A DNA stretch of 64,000 nt from Larix kaempferi (taxonomy: Eukaryota; Streptophyta; Pinopsida; Pinales; Pinaceae): contig BSBM01000260.1 of assembly GCA_027924585.1 (NCBI GenBank), positions 15,389,001 through 15,453,000 of the forward strand, read 5' to 3'. A model generated the notes under the pieces. The model saw nothing but the letters and a program-made list of their open reading frames with translations. It did no database searches and was not told the origin of the DNA. The stretch's first letter is position 1. The number at the start of each line of letters is the position of its first letter. Both the position numbers and the translations under genes were made by a program. Of the stretch, positions 1 to 12,900 are shown in pieces.

Positions 1-1740
1 AATGGTTAAAGGTTTGTAGATTTGATCCCCATAGTTTTATATTATAAGGTAGCTCTTGTTTAATATTTTGTACTTATAATATCTTATTTACCTACTTTAA
101 ATAAAGAAAGATAACCCTTTCAACTACTCATTATTAATATTTGAAGTTAATAAGTGAACACATTTAATTTGAGAGTATAACTATAATTAGGTATCTAATG
201 TACAAGAAAAAATTAAATAACTTGGGAGACTAGAGACTTCTGAAAATTGGTTTAAATTCTATCAAAACCACCTAATGCTCAAGCGAGGTTGGCATAGATG
301 CCATGTCTAGGTTAAAGATGTGGGGATTGACGAAAATGTCACTTTGCAAAATATATATGATATTAAAACTATTATTACTTCCAAGTTCAAAGAGAAGCTA
401 TGGTGTGATAAAACTGTAGAGGATAAAAGAAAATTTAAATATTACAAGGAGGTCATTAACCCTAATCTTGAATATCATAATTATCTCTATGTTATAACTA
501 GTGTAAAGAAGAAGATCCACGTAGCTAAAATGAGAACTAATTCTCATGAGCTACATAGTGAAATGATCTGTTATCTTTGTACTCATCAAAATCATAGTAA
601 TTTAGGAAGGCTCTTCTAAGTTTTTTTAGCATACAAATAAAGCTCTAAAGCAAATCAAGTAGTTCCTTACTTTTCTTTCTTAAGGTCCAATATACCAAAA
701 TTGCAGCCCAATATGGGGAGAAGTTGTCACGTTCCTAACATAACATAACATTATTGATTTTATAAAATAATTTTAATTTTTATAAAAATGATTATTTAAA
801 ATTAATAAGAATGAAGAGACATTTTAAAAAAAAATTTAAGCTATATGACTAATATAGTAGAACTTATTCAATAATTAAAATAGTGGTTTTTTATTAATGA
901 TTATGCCACCTTAAAATATTTAATGGGATATCAAATGCATAGTTAAAGAGGGTAGTAAGTTCATAAATTCTTTCCCAAAAACCAATGTATCAATTTTGTA
1001 GGAAGTTATAGTTTGCTTATTGATTGAATTTTTTTTTCACAACAATGAGTAGAATACTTGAGCAAGATGTTTGCTAGCATAGTTTTTACATTAAAAAATG
1101 GGCTACAAGAATCTTTGATCAGAACCACGATAAGACTGTATTCCTAGTATTGTAAATTTTATGGAAAGAGTCCAAACTAAGCAACATCTAAAAAACATTC
1201 ATGGAGTATCAAAACGTGGTGGAACTGACTAAACTCCCACTGCTTCAGAATAAGCAAGACACTCAAGGCACCTTTCATTCCCAATCCATTGATTTGTCGT
1301 CCTTAATGGTTACACCTGGCTCTCCAACCTTTGAACTTGAATTTCCAAGTCATAGTAAAGAGGCATTGGGTTTCCAAGTCATGATGGGCAATCATTTCCT
1401 AGGCAAAGCTGTCTAATTGAATTCTGATGGCTCAAGCTGCTAAATTCGAATTGAGAGGCCACTTGAATTATTCTGAAACTTCATGCACATACTTTTCTGA
1501 TTACACTGAAGAGGTGCATTCTACATCTCAGTAGGGGGATATGTGTAACTCCTTCTATGCTCATCCTATAGCTGCCACATGTCCTTTATAAATAATAATA
1601 AAATATTATAAAAAAATAACATGCCCACTCAAATTAGATTTAAAATATTTAGAACGACATATATATAAAACTACACAAATTAGATAAATTAAAACCATAA
1701 AACATTGCATTACACATTTCCTCAACATTTACAGGGATTT
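1..1740. other. AT-rich intergenic DNA
   Basis: Apart from the short open stretch at 320-619 I see no gene, LTR terminus or RNA gene here. The DNA is AT-rich with many short A and T runs and stop codons in all frames. A 71-codon open stretch at 1201-1416 shows no recognisable motif and is probably chance. Confidence 0.5.
320..619 (+). pseudogene. Unrecognised 99-codon open fragment, no ATG at its start
   Basis: The frame opens at GTG, not ATG. The first in-frame ATG lies only about 70 codons in, so this is not a complete gene. The predicted peptide is Lys-rich and basic (KRKFKYYKEVINPNLEYHNY) and ends with two Cys in a CYLC arrangement and a following His pair, which hints at the start of a zinc-binding motif cut off by the stop. 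I do not recognise it with certainty. A fragment of a repeated transposon ORF is more likely than a host gene, because nothing around it looks like exons. Confidence 0.3.
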
Positions 1741-1811
1741 GCATCTATGAAAGATTTGATCCCTCTCGACGCTTGGTAGATCCCCTTTTAAGATGGATCT
1801 ATGCTGGTTAT
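1741..1811 (+). repeat. Short dispersed foldback repeat, copy 1 of 3
   Basis: This copy contains GATCCCTCTCGACGCTTGG followed by AAGATGGATCTATGCTGG, and a weak inverted partner (GCATCTATGAAAG) at its left end. The same core recurs at 22712-22880, where both orientations face each other, and at 37106-37176. It looks like a small MITE-type element; the class is not determinable from what I see. Confidence 0.5.
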
Positions 1812-2256
1812 ACTACAACTCTTTAACTTCCGTTGAAACACACTTCAAACCATGCTCGCAATCCTCGTTGCTACTACTATCCTCCATAATTATAGCCCTG
1901 CACTGAATTGGATTGCCGAGGAGGGCAGGTGTTCGAATGCAAGGTCCCGTGAGGATAACATATGCTTCATACAAACAATTTGTGGGATCCCGCCTTCCTT
2001 CATAATTATAACCAACTTGATCACATGCCGACTATATGTGAACTCAAATTCCCCTTCCCCAATGCGAACTAAATTTGTAGACCACGTGATGACTAACCTT
2101 ACACTCGCCAACATGTGCGAGGCCACACACTCTTGGGTACTCCACCCGAATTGATTTGCTTGAATGCATTCCCCGGTTAATAAATCCATAACTCGAAACT
2201 AAGGAATTGGGTCCCATCTCGATTGGTTATCATCGACCACCAACTCACCTTCTTTC
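1812..2256. other. Intergenic DNA, no gene seen
   Basis: Open frames of about 100 codons occur on both strands at 1852-2189 but overlap antisense to each other, begin at non-AUG or weakly placed codons and show no domain. Nothing else is recognisable before the LINE target site at 2257. Confidence 0.4.
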
Positions 2257-2272
2257 AGACTGACCGCCATGT

Positions 2273-4538
2273 CCTGTCTCTTGACCATGTAATGATCATC
2301 GACCATGATCATTAGTATTCCCAAGTCTTGTCTCTTTCATTATCAGGTGGATGCAAAGATATGTGAACTTATTGGTGGTTTATTTCCCTATGAGTTTAAG
2401 GCGTTGGAGGAAGGCTTTAAGTACTTGGGATACTTCCTTAAGCTTAATGCCTATAAATCGTCGGATTGGCAGTGGCTTCTAGCGAAGTTTGAAAAGAAGA
2501 TTCATCTTTGGTATTATCGTTTCTTATCATTGGGTGGTCGTTTGACATTATTAAACTCTGTATTGGCCAATCTACCTATTTATTGGCTTACTCTCGCCAA
2601 GGTAGCTAAATCCATCTTGCATCATATTCGTAGGATCTCATTTAATTTTCTATGGAGTGCTAGACATGACCAGAAGGGGATTCATCCGATTGCCTGGAAA
2701 AACACTGCATTACCAAATGATGTTGGTGGTTGGGGCGTTCAAAATATCTTCTGGGTATATCAAGCATTACACTTGAAAATCTTGTGGAGAGCACTCACCA
2801 ACAATGGTTTGGTAATGCGGGACAAGTATCTCAGAGGTATGACGTTTATTGAATGGATTAGAGTGCCTAATAAGAAGATCGAGAGAGCTTCTAATAACTG
2901 GAATGGTCTCATTGAAATATTCCCTCTTCTCAATTCTTATATGGGTTGGCAGGTTGGTGATGGATTTCAAGTCAGATTGGGAGTTGATCCCATTATTGGG
3001 TGTAGCGCATTACTTAATACTGACATTGTTCAGGCTATTCATCAGCGGGGTCTATATTTCCTTAATCATGCAAGAAATCATCAGATTGATGGATTGAATG
3101 CATATTGGAAATCGACGGAATGTATTGGACTTACTGGATTGATGGGACGGGATTGGGATACATTTGTGTCTTCTCTCTCACACACCGGTATTCACCTTTC
3201 TTCACAGATGGACAACCTTATTTGGTCATGGTGGGACTATAGTGGTGAGATTATGACCAACTAGGCATATCAAGCAATTGTTAATACCAAGTCTTTGGAT
3301 CTACCTCTATGGTGGTATATAAGTATTTGGCATTGGAATGCACCTTTAAATATTTTGTGCTTTACTTGGCTGACACTCAAGAACAAGATATTAACCATGG
3401 ACAATTTTATGCATAGAGGAGGTATGGTCCCAATGTTTGTTCACTTTGTTTACAGAATGAAGAAACTGTTGAACATCTATTTTCCAAGTGTCCAACTACA
3501 CTACAATTGTTGTATGCAGTTTCTCAACAAAGGGGGATGGACTTATGTTGGAATCGAGATACTATTGTGGGCATTTTACATTACTGGTATCATTGGCATA
3601 GGGATCTCATTTCTCTCCCGTTATATTTCATTTGGGTCATCTGGAAATGACAGAATCGTATATTGTTTGAGGGCATTGAACATCACTTTGCCATATCACT
3701 TTTTTTCATTTTGCAGGTTATTTCGGATTCTACTCAAAAGAAGACTAAGTTGAAGACTAAAGTCTGTTTTGTGCCTAAATTGATATATTCGAATCCTTAT
3801 GGATTCTTCGACGGTGCTGCACATAATGGTAAATGTGGAGAAGGAGGTTTACTTATGATTTCTGATAATAGGTATTATGAGCTTTCACTTGGTGGGGGTT
3901 TGGGTAGTAATACAAGAGCAAAACTCTTGGCTCTTTGGACTCTATTATCCTTTTCCCATACTAAGAAATTATCCACACTACAGATACTTGGTGATTCCAC
4001 AACGATTATTGAATGGGTGCAGGATAAGCGTCTCCTAAGTGTGGCATCTCTTAATCACTAGAAACAGAGAATAACCTTAATGCTGGAACAATTTGATGAA
4101 TATTCTATACAACATATCTCTCGATCCTTTAATCATAGAGATGATCTATTTTCAAAAAAAGGTTTATTATTGGCAGAAGGCATACTCCAGGTTACTTCTT
4201 TTGTTGACCATCAACCGAGGGAAATGGTTAATATTTGTCTATATTTTTTTTTTTTGGTCTGCACACTATTATCCTTTTTGTAATATAGAAGCACAAGGAC
4301 TTGAGGTTATATGATGTAGGCTACTACTGATTTTAGTGTTTTAAACATATGATGTATCAACAACAATTATTGGTCTATTTGGCATAAAGTTGTATATCGG
4401 CATATGTATTCGGATATATAGTATAAGACTGCATAGTCTGTAAGCATAGATACTATCCTCGGGATAGGTAATACTGTAAGTTTCTTTGATTCACCTTAAT
4501 GAATAACAAGGAATTTTTTTTTTTTCGTTGAAAAAAAA
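2273..4538 (+). mobile_element. 5'-truncated L1-type LINE, 3' half
   Basis: A LINE 3' fragment is bounded by a perfect 16-bp TSD, AGACTGACCGCCATGT, at 2257-2272 and 4539-4554. The right end has a T-run, the short spacer CGTTG and an A-run directly before the second duplication, as expected for target-primed reverse transcription. The 5' end is truncated inside ORF2, so endonuclease and the catalytic palm of the reverse transcriptase are missing. The remaining protein is homologous by eye to the LINE at 26911-29382 (shared FKYLGY/TKYLGF start and RYLSLGGRLTL-like segment), so both belong to one family. Confidence 0.9.
2305..4283 (+). pseudogene. LINE ORF2 remnant: RT thumb/connection, zf-RVT and RNase H
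   Basis: Order: the post-palm part of reverse transcriptase (FLSLGGRLTLLNSVLANLPI, FNFLWS), a zf-RVT region (LPLWWYISIWHWNAPLNILC with a later Cys-x2-Cys and His-x4-Cys in a shifted frame), then RNase H (about 3790-4230). Breaks: in-frame TAG at 3262-3264, a frameshift near 3420, further frame changes before 3663, and TAG at 4059-4061. In RNase H the first Asp (GFFDGAA) and second Asp (ILGDSTTIIEW) are visible. The conserved Glu in the 'NTRAELLALW'-type motif is Lys here (NTRAKLLALW), so the domain would be dead even without the stops. It is a relic, not a host gene. Confidence 0.85.
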
Positions 4539-4554
4539 AGACTGACCGCCATGT

Positions 4555-5503
4555 TGGCTTACTTGTTAGTTAGAGTGTTGTGTTTGTGACATACATGAAC
4601 CAATTTAATATCCTGAAAGTCCTTCAATTGTTGTTTTATTCTGGAGATCAAACACTCTAACTATATATCTTTAGAAACCCCATTTGAATGCACAAGGAGA
4701 ATGAGTGTCATGAAATCACCAAGAACCAAAACCTCTAAAATTTCCAGTTGTTTCAAAAATTTTAATCCTTGCAAAAGCGTTATCACTTCCGCTCGATTGT
4801 TCATACTATTTTGAATACCCCATGCAAAGGATTTCATTTAAGTTTTGTCGTGATTTTCGATTATCCCTCTCGCTCTTGCTACCCCTAACCTATCCGATTA
4901 GAATTTTAACCATACAATTTTACCATTTAAAGTTTTCATCTATTTTAAAATAATCGAAATCATTGGAATTTTTAAAAATGTCACCAAACTTTATTTCATT
5001 GAAAAAAAAATCACATAAAAAATTGAAAATCATATAACTACATCGCATAATCCACGACACACACTCCAAATACATATCGATCTAAAATTAATATCATTTT
5101 GAGTAATTGTTTTTAATACTTCAAGTTTTGCTCTAATATTATAAAAAAAAATTAATTTTAAAACCAAATCCATCTATCAAACTAAATGCATTCCAACTGA
5201 TTGTATCTCACATATACAACATTAACATGAAATTTATAAATCAATAATTTTACAACATATTAATATAAATCTTATAAATTATAATTATTAATTAATATTA
5301 AAAATCACTTTAAAAGAACGAACATAACTAATTTAATTACTCATATAGCTACATTATATTGTCTATAACACACATTCTAAATGCATATCGAAAATCAAAA
5401 TCAATACAAAGTAAGTTAATTTTTAAATTCTTTTTTAAATTAGGTAGGAATTTTATAGAAAGTTATATATTGATGAAAATTTTAACCATGCAATTTTGAT
5501 ATT
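4555..5503. repeat. Degenerate AT-rich direct repeats
   Basis: No gene. Similar blocks recur: an ACCATACAATTTTA block near 4910 matches ACCATGCAATTTTG near 5485. A block TACATCGCATAATCC... near 5040 matches one near 5345 (shared CATATCGA). The block GAAATTTATAAATCAATAAT near 5229 matches one near 7598. The series continues past the LINE insertion (7357-7690), so the LINE landed inside an old, diverged AT-rich repeat region. Confidence 0.5.
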
Positions 5504-5755
5504 TGGAACTTTAACCTGTTTTTTTTTTTACAGAAACGAGTAAGAAGATTTATATTAAAAAGGGAAGATTTGATACAAAAAATGGGAAGACTATACCCAT
5601 CAAAAGGAGGGAAGTGGGTACCTCGAATCTAGTCTTTACACTTCGCAGGAAACTTAGATACATATATGTCTTAAAAAGAGAAGAGCACTGACTGTTAAAA
5701 CAATTGCTTACAAAAATATCATATAGGTAAGTAGTAACTAGAAAAAAACCAGATT

Positions 5756-6046
5756 TTAGTTCTCTGCTGAGCGACGGGGCTTTTTCTTGCTGCTTGAGGC
5801 CAGGTTCACATTATCCTCCATTCCCAGTATGACCGACAGGCTGTTGCTCTTGCTAGTCTGAATGCAATCCACCTTGGCTTCTACAATCTTGAGACAGCTG
5901 TGCATTGTCTCCATCCTACCAGCAATGCCTTCAAAGTACTCTTTCATTTTGTTATTGTTGTTCCTTATCTCAGAGATTTCAATTTGAACAAATGTAGCTA
6001 GATGAGAGATAGTTTTCTTGAGGTCTTTCTGTTCTCCTCTCAGCAC
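5756..6046 (-). other. Open frame in LINE 3' region, helical, unrecognised
   Basis: 96 codons, starting MLRGEQKDLKKTISHLATFV and rich in Glu, Lys and Ile with heptad-like spacing, so a short coiled coil is likely. It ends in a basic tail (SSKKKPRRSAEN). It lies between the RNase H end and the poly(A) tail of the minus-strand LINE. I cannot tell whether it is a separate small ORF, a captured sequence, or chance. Confidence 0.3.
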
Positions 6047-6933
6047 TCCAACCTAAGCTTCAATGTCTTGCAAATGAGAGAGAAGACCAGGGGGGAGGAC
6101 TTTCTGGTCCACTAGGGGAGTCAAGATTCACCACACCTGCATTATCTTATGTCACGTTCCAAATTTTTCCAACTACAGTTTCCCCAATGTTTCCACCCAA
6201 CTGTTGCAGAGAGCCGGGATGCGCAGAGCTGCCGAGGAGCTAGTTGTTGGTTTCCAATGGACGCCAAAGTTTTCTTGTTTCTTGCTCGAAACCATTTGGC
6301 AAGCTGGCCTAGTTCACCAAATGTCCACCACCCTGTGGAACCCATCCTCTGTTGATTTCCATGGCTTTGGGCCGGCACACATGCCTTGTTTTGTTGACGA
6401 GACCCTAGTTTTCGCTGAGACCATTCCCCTGTAACGCTTCCAATGCAGTGATGTATTGGTTCAAGCCAATGCCCTCGGTTACTTGTATTGACGTCTTACA
6501 CTGCTTGCACTTCAACGCAGGGAGGCATAGTCCCGGGGAGCTACCATTATCCATCTTGTAACGCTGAATACCTGCAAGCCAAGTCTTTTTCCCAGAACGA
6601 TCCAGGTTGCAATGGTTGTGGATTGTTATCAGCCAAGTGATTGAAATAGGCCCTTTCTGCTAGACGTTTGCATCGCAATGAATTTTCGCATGCTGGGCGG
6701 GGGGTTCTATGCTGCAGACGCCGTCGAATTTCCTTGGTTTTGAGGGACGCAATCTTGAAGAGATTGTGAATTTGACCTTCAGTTCCAGCAACCAGGTGGG
6801 AGATATGTTGGGGAGGATTCCAATTAATAGGTGCACGATCCAATGTTGACGCCCAAGGCCAATTTGAATATGGGGATTTTGTGTCCCATTCCAATGTTGA
6901 TTATTGCCCATTCCTTGAGTTGAGAAGAGGGGA

Positions 6934-7335
6934 TTAAGGAACCCATTCCATTGTCGGTTGTTGCCCATTTTTGATCAGGATGCCGCAATTTAGGCCAGCT
7001 CCGATATTTGCCATGGAGTCGGCTTGCTCATTATTGCTTCTCAGAATGTGATAGAAAGAGATGGAGTTGAGATTCTTAATCTTTTGAGAGAAATGAAATT
7101 GGAATTTGGAGGAGGGTTGATGGTTATTCTTTGCAAGTGCCCTTGCTTCTTTGATCACAAGGAGAGAGTCGCCGATTGCGACTAGATCCTGGACGTTGTT
7201 TTCCTTTGCAATGTCAATTCCTTGAAGTAACGCAATCCATTCTGCATCATTGTTAGTCTTTTTCCCTATTCCCCATGCATAGTCCATCAGCTTATTCCCT
7301 TCGGAGTCTAGGAGGACTCCCCCCGCACCTGCCAA
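6934..7335 (-). pseudogene. LINE RNase H (RVT_3-like) domain, 5'-truncated
   Basis: The 133-codon frame reads GAGGVLLDSEGNKLMDYAWG, NNDAEWIALLQGIDIAKEN, AIGDSLLVI and EQADSMANIGAGL. This is the order of a plant RNase H-like fold, with the Glu (AEW) and second Asp (GDS) present. The first catalytic Asp lies upstream of the truncation point and is lost. The frame starts only a few bases inside the insertion boundary, so the first Met is not a true start. It ends at a stop, with the 3' part of the LINE following at lower coordinates. Confidence 0.75.
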
Positions 7336-7356
7336 CCCAGGATGGAACTTTAACCT

Positions 7357-8760
7357 ATTTCAAAATATCTAAATCATTGAAATTTAAAAAAAATGAGTAC
7401 ATGTGAAATTTATTCACAGAAAAAGTTGAGATTGTCCACCTTTTTTAACTTACTGCAATTAGTACTATGTTGAATAACGACTTTTAATACTCACATAGGA
7501 TTGGAAGTTGTAATCGAATCCATTTATCAAATTTGATGATTATAACAATTTTATTAAATATGTTTTTGTCAAATTTAATTTTACATGCACCCCATTAATA
7601 CAAAATTTATAAATCAATAATTTTACAACATATATTACAAAAAATATAATTTATAATTAATTTTGAAAACAATTGATTGGTTTTAAAAATTCATTTATTA
7701 TAAACTAACAACCATTTAATTTGTGGTGGGTGAAAGTTGATAGGCAATGGCATGCCAAAGTTAAGTGGTTGTGCTAATACACAAAAGAAAAATAAATTTG
7801 TAAATCTAAAAATTTATTTAAAAAAATTATAAACCAAGTATGGGACATCAATAAGTAGTTTGCAAGCACTCGTTGTATTTAATGTGACAAATATGTGACT
7901 CCAAAAGAACCAAGAGCAAGGAAAGAATGATCACTCGCTTGAGGCTTTCCAAATCAATATCGATTCGCATAAAAAACTCGGTGACTTGAAGAACTGTAAT
8001 AGAGAAAAACTTCAAGACTCTCCACTCGCAAATCTTCCATTATTGCCTGCGGCTTTGCAGCCATAGAGCGTAGGAATAGAAAGAAAAGCCTTGCAAAGAA
8101 TGAAAATGTAATGTGTAATTTGGTTGGATGAATCGTTCAACTGAAATCAACCTCTTGGATCCAGGCCATTAGCGCACAATAGCCACCAACTTAGTTCGTG
8201 GAATACATGGACGAGGGTTTGCTCAAAAATTGCGATAAGATGTGCATGGGGGCATGGGCTATAAAACATACACTAAAAGCTCACGGTAAAAACCTGTACT
8301 CATTGTAAATACTTGCAATAAAAAACGAGGACAAATAATCTTGAGGAGTTTAGGATTTTTTGAGATCCACTTCCATCCTAGATCAAAAGTGGAAGAATAA
8401 CATCTAAATGTTATTTCTAACACCTATTGACCTAATAATAACTTTTAAAAAAAAATTATCAGTTAATGCAACTATGCAACTAAAGAAAATGTATTTTAAT
8501 TAAAATAAATAAATAAAATTATTCATTCAAATTATAATAGTTATTAAAATTTATAACCTTGAGTACTCTCGTAGAAGGTCATAGATAAAGTTCCCATATG
8601 CAATTAAATCCCATATTGAATCATTTGTCTATCAAAATTATGAAATGCATAATCATTTGTCTACAAAATTATGAAATCCCAAATGCAATTCAAATGGTCA
8701 GAAAGTCTCTCGCCTTTTATCCTTCATGTAAAAGCCTTACACTCGAGAAATCTTGGACTG
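7357..8760. other. AT-rich intergenic DNA
   Basis: The first part (to about 7690) continues the diverged AT-rich repeat described before the LINE. From about 7700 to 8760 I see no gene, terminal repeat or RNA signal. Confidence 0.45.
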
Positions 8761-8769
8761 GCCAAAACT

Positions 8770-8885
8770 ATAAGTCGTGTTTTACTCAGTTCAACTGGTC
8801 TGGATGAATTATAGCCAAAAAAAATCATTGACAAGATTCATACACACGTCATAAGTTCGAACCCCACCTCTCGAAATGGAACCTT
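8770..8885 (+). repeat. Possible tRNA-derived SINE-like sequence
   Basis: TTTACTCAGTTCAACTGGTC (about 8780) resembles a pol III A box, and AAGTTCGAACCCC (about 8850) matches a B box, spaced about 65 bases as in tRNA genes. The acceptor stem does not pair and there is no clean anticodon arm, so it is not a functional tRNA. I saw no A-tail or flanking duplication. A SINE head or an old tRNA pseudogene fits best. Confidence 0.35.
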
Positions 8886-8995
8886 CGCCATTTATTACCC
8901 TGAATACCAAAGTATCAAAGTCTTATTGCAGCAACGGTCATGAAAACGCTCTATTTCAAACGGATGCATAGATAAAAGTCATAGAAGTATCTTTC

Positions 8996-9003
8996 TATAA
9001 ATA
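8996..9003 (+). promoter_or_regulatory. Candidate TATA box of the coiled-coil gene
   Basis: TATAAATA lies about 260 bases before the first in-frame ATG at 9265, so transcription would start near 9030 with a 5' leader of about 235 bases. The coding-frame stop TAG at 9250-9252 closes the frame upstream of that ATG, in agreement with a leader. Confidence 0.45.
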
Positions 9004-9264
9004 ACTCCGACATGAGCGATATACAAGGCAACAGCTATTGGGCGGCCCCCGTGGACCCCACTGGAAGCTTTCTTCTGCCATTTCCACATGTCTAATACGA
9101 CAGAATATTCAAATCCGACCTAGGTGACCCCATTATTTTTTCTGTCTTTTTATGCCTTCCCCTCCCTACGGCTAACTTGGACACTGGCCAAATTTGAATT
9201 AATACCAAGCCCAGATGAAGCCGCCCATTTTCTCCCCTCCCTCATCCATTAGCCCGACTTGCAG

Positions 9265-9939
9265 ATGATCGAAGGCGGAGCAACATGCGAAACCGCCATG
9301 GCCGAAACCACTCCTCAAAGCCGCCGTTCCTCGCAGCAGTTTCGCAGATCTGCAAACTCGCCTCCGCGAGTTCCCACGTTCGAGTCTCACTCCGCTCAGC
9401 AGCGACGCAGCACGCTCTGCCCGGCCGAATTGGACAGAATTAATTCCCCAGGGCAGTTCTCTGAAAGCAATTTTGAGGAGGAGAAAATGCTGTTCGAGCA
9501 GAGCATCAGAGGAAGGGTTTCGATGACTCCGGGCGGAAAACCGCGGGCTTGCAGGGGGCTGGCGCGAGGCCGTATGCACAGATTCGTCTCGAAGGTTTCC
9601 GATGATCTCCGTTTCCGCGACGTCCTTTGGAGGTCGGCGGTTTTTTCGATGTATACTGCGGAAGAGAGGCAGAGGTTTGCGTTTCCGGAGAAGGAAAGGC
9701 GGTTTCAGGAAGACCGCGGGGGTTTGGGGTGGTTTTCAATCGACGGACGTCTACTGAATGCGGAATCTGCGACTTCCAGGGATAGAATTGGCGGGCATTT
9801 GAGTTGCGAGGAGGCGCTGGCGTGGGAAGGTTTTTCACCGCTTCAGAGGGTTTTGATCGTCGCCATTGCTGCTGCTGCAGCTGCCAATTCAAAGCGAGAG
9901 GTCGAAATTAAGCCAGCTGAACGCCCTTTCGACAATCGG
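9265..9939 (+). CDS. Exon 1 of the coiled-coil gene
   Basis: The first in-frame ATG after the upstream TAG (9250) is at 9265. A second ATG at 9298 sits in a stronger plant context (CCGCCATGG), and either may be used. The exon is GC-rich compared with its surroundings. It encodes Arg/Ser-rich sequence followed by [20 protein letters not shown] and an Ala run. The donor is CGG|GTGAGT at 9940, phase 0. Open frames on the opposite strand here are shadows. Confidence 0.75.
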
Positions 9940-12900
9940 GTGAGTAGATACTGCATTGCTATTCCGTTTATTGTGTTATGATGAAAATTATTTAGGTTTA
10001 AACAAACTTCTCTGGTTTAAGGGGACGGAAAACTAACTATTTAAATACTTTCTTTGCAAAAATGTTATCAATTATTATTTTGAAGAAATATATTCAGACC
10101 GTGACTGTGATCGGTTTTCATATTGCATTTCCATTTAAATAAAAAGGATTTAGTTGGTAGAGTCACACCCGACTTGCTTCTTTAACCTTGTTAACTTTTA
10201 CGCGAGATGATTTCAGATTTGCATTTTTTTTTTCAAATTTCCTTATATGTATGTGTTTAAAACAGAGTATCATTGGCAGGACCTGTCCGTCTTACACTGC
10301 ATACAGATACACAGCAGAAAAGAGAGAGGCAGAGTTCGAACTGAATAGCAGAGCGCTTTCTATATTAACAACTTTGTAATTTAACATACAAAATTAAGGT
10401 TAAGTAAAATAAGCGGGAGACCCAGCAATAAATAACGGGATAGCTAGATTTACGAACCAAGTTAATTACTCACTTAGTGAGCTTACACCTGTCAATCGTA
10501 CACAAACACCTCCCCATAAGCGAAACTTAGCGAGGCAAGAAAGGGTCCTGGCTACGAGGCCATGATAGGTGTACCCTGTACAAAAGATTTAAAGGACGAT
10601 GTCCTGCACTCCAAGCAAGGAACGAAGCTGAACATAATGGGTCACTGCCAAGGGTTTAGTGAAGATATCAGCAACCTGCAAATCAGTATGATAGAACTGC
10701 AAATCAATTTTCTGATCATGAATCAACTTCCTGATGTAATACATATGGACTTCTATATGTTTGGTGCATTGATGCTCCACAGGCTCCCTAGAAAAATGGA
10801 TAGCACTCTGATTATTGCATCAAATTAGAGTGGGCTGCACCTGCTGTAAACTTAACTCAGATAAAACTTGTGGAATCCAAATAGACTCAGTAGCAGCATT
10901 AACAGCACCACGGTACTCTGCTTTTGTAGAAGAAAGGGCAATTGTTTCTTGCTTTCTGCTGGACCAAACAACAGGGCCAGAACCAAGAAGGAAGACATAT
11001 CCAAAAGTGGACCTCCAGTCATCGGGATCACCAGCCCAATCGGAGTCAGTATACCCCACTAAATCTGCATTACCATTAAATGAGTATTGAATGCCATGTG
11101 TGTGTCCCTTTAATGTAATGAAGAATCCGCTTAGCAGCTTTCCAATGGAGCTCATGTGGTTCTTGCATGAACCGAGAAACCAAGCCAACTGCATAGGAGA
11201 TGTGGGGGCGAGTGTGTGTCAAGTACAATAGGCTGCTGATACAAAGTGGCGTCAACCAAAGGAGTGGAGCACTTGGTTGACAGCTTGATTCCTGAAAAAA
11301 ATGGCGTGGGGGCAGATTTGCAATCCTCATATGAAATCTGCTCAAGAGATCCAGGGCATACTTGGGATGAGAGAGACCTATCCCGGATGTGCATTGAGTG
11401 ATCTGCAGACCAAGAAAGTAGTGAAGCAGCCCTAAATCTGTCATATCAAACTGTTGATGAAGAGCAGTCTTAACATGATCAATCAAGGGAGGTGAACTCC
11501 AGTGAGAATGAGATCATCCACATAGAGAACAAGAAGCAGAAGTTTTCACCATCTTCCTGCAAAATATAGACATTTGAGTCTAAAAGGCAACAAAAAAATT
11601 CTAAAGAGAGAAGAAAAGATTCCATCTCCTCATACCACAAGCCCTAGGGGCTTGTTTGAGATCATACAAAGATTTTTTAAGCTTGCACACAAGTGAAGAG
11701 TCTTGGATATCTCTTCCTGCAAATCCCCATGAAGAAAGGCACCTATTACATCCATTTGCTGTATGGTCCACTTACGAGATGCAGCGATGGAGAGAACAAG
11801 GCGAATAGAATTCATTTTAGCCATGGGTGCAAAGGTTTCAGAATAGTCATTGCCCTCAACTTGAGAAAAACCTTTAGCAACCAATCGAGCCTTATATTTG
11901 TCTACAGTACCATCCACTGCATACTTGGTGTGATATTCCTATTTGCATTGAACCATTTTTCTGCCTTTTGGAAGAGGGACCAAGTCTCAGGTGTTATTTT
12001 CCAACAAGGAATTATACTCGTCTTTCATGGCAGTTTCTCACTCTCCAATACGATGGGATTCATGAAAATCCTTTGGATCGAAGGAGCTGGCCATAAATGC
12101 TTTAGGAATCCTTTGAAGAGAGGACCTAGTTCTTCTTTGACCCCAATCAGGAAGTGGAGGAAGAGCATCACATTGTTCTTCATAATCTCTATCATTAACA
12201 TGAGAAGCCAAATCAAAGGAAAGAACACTATTTGAAGATGCAAGATGTTGAGGGGGATGTTCATCGAATCAAACACTCCTGCTGATAATCAACTCATATG
12301 TGTTAGGATGAAGTAATCTATACCCTTTAACATCTTCCAGGTAGCAAACGAAGATGCAAGGCTTACTTTGTATGTCCATTGCCCTATGTTTTGCTTTGGG
12401 ACTGTGTGCCCAAACACTGCACCCAAAGACTTTAAGATGGCCAACAGAGGGTTTATGTCCACTCCAACTTTCTTTTGGTGTCACTCCTTGAACAACTTTA
12501 TGAGGTGTCCGATTTTGAAGATAGTTGGCATATTTTATGGTTTTAACCCAAAATTGTGGAACAAGATCCCTGGAATGGATCATACAATTTGCCATCTCTT
12601 TCAAGGTACGGTTCTTCCTTTCAACGACACCATTTTGTTGTGAACAATAAGGCACTGTATGTTACAGCTGAATACCTTCAGTGGCACAATAGTCTTTAAA
12701 TCTGTTGTTGACATATTCATCGCCATTGTCTGTCCGCAAACATTTTATGGATTTTCTAGATTGCTTTTCAACTAAGGCCTTGAACACAAGAAAAGTGTCA
12801 AAAACCTCACTTTTATTTTTTAGAAAGTAGACCCAAGTGCATCTAGAGTAGTCATCAATGAATGTAAGCAAATAACGGGTCCTTTGAAAAGACAAGCTAG

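Larger units (their letters stand above)
5518..7342 (-). mobile_element. 5'-truncated LINE, 3' end, minus strand
   Basis: A 14-bp TSD, TGGAACTTTAACCT, lies at 5504-5517 and 7343-7356. The poly(A) tail appears as a T-run at about 5518-5531 on the given strand, so the element is in minus orientation. Only the RNase H end of ORF2 and a long 3' part remain. The 3' region reads partly as helical, Glu/Lys-rich peptide (5756-6046), which may be a residual ORF or the 3' UTR. It is from a different LINE subfamily than the two zf-RVT-carrying copies in this window. Confidence 0.85.

Noticed and set aside
8780-8862. A true tRNA gene
   Set aside because: A and B boxes are present but there is no pairing acceptor stem or anticodon arm.
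9506-9892. Antisense frame over exon 1 as a gene
   Set aside because: It mirrors the GC-rich exon on the plus strand and has no motif or splice support.
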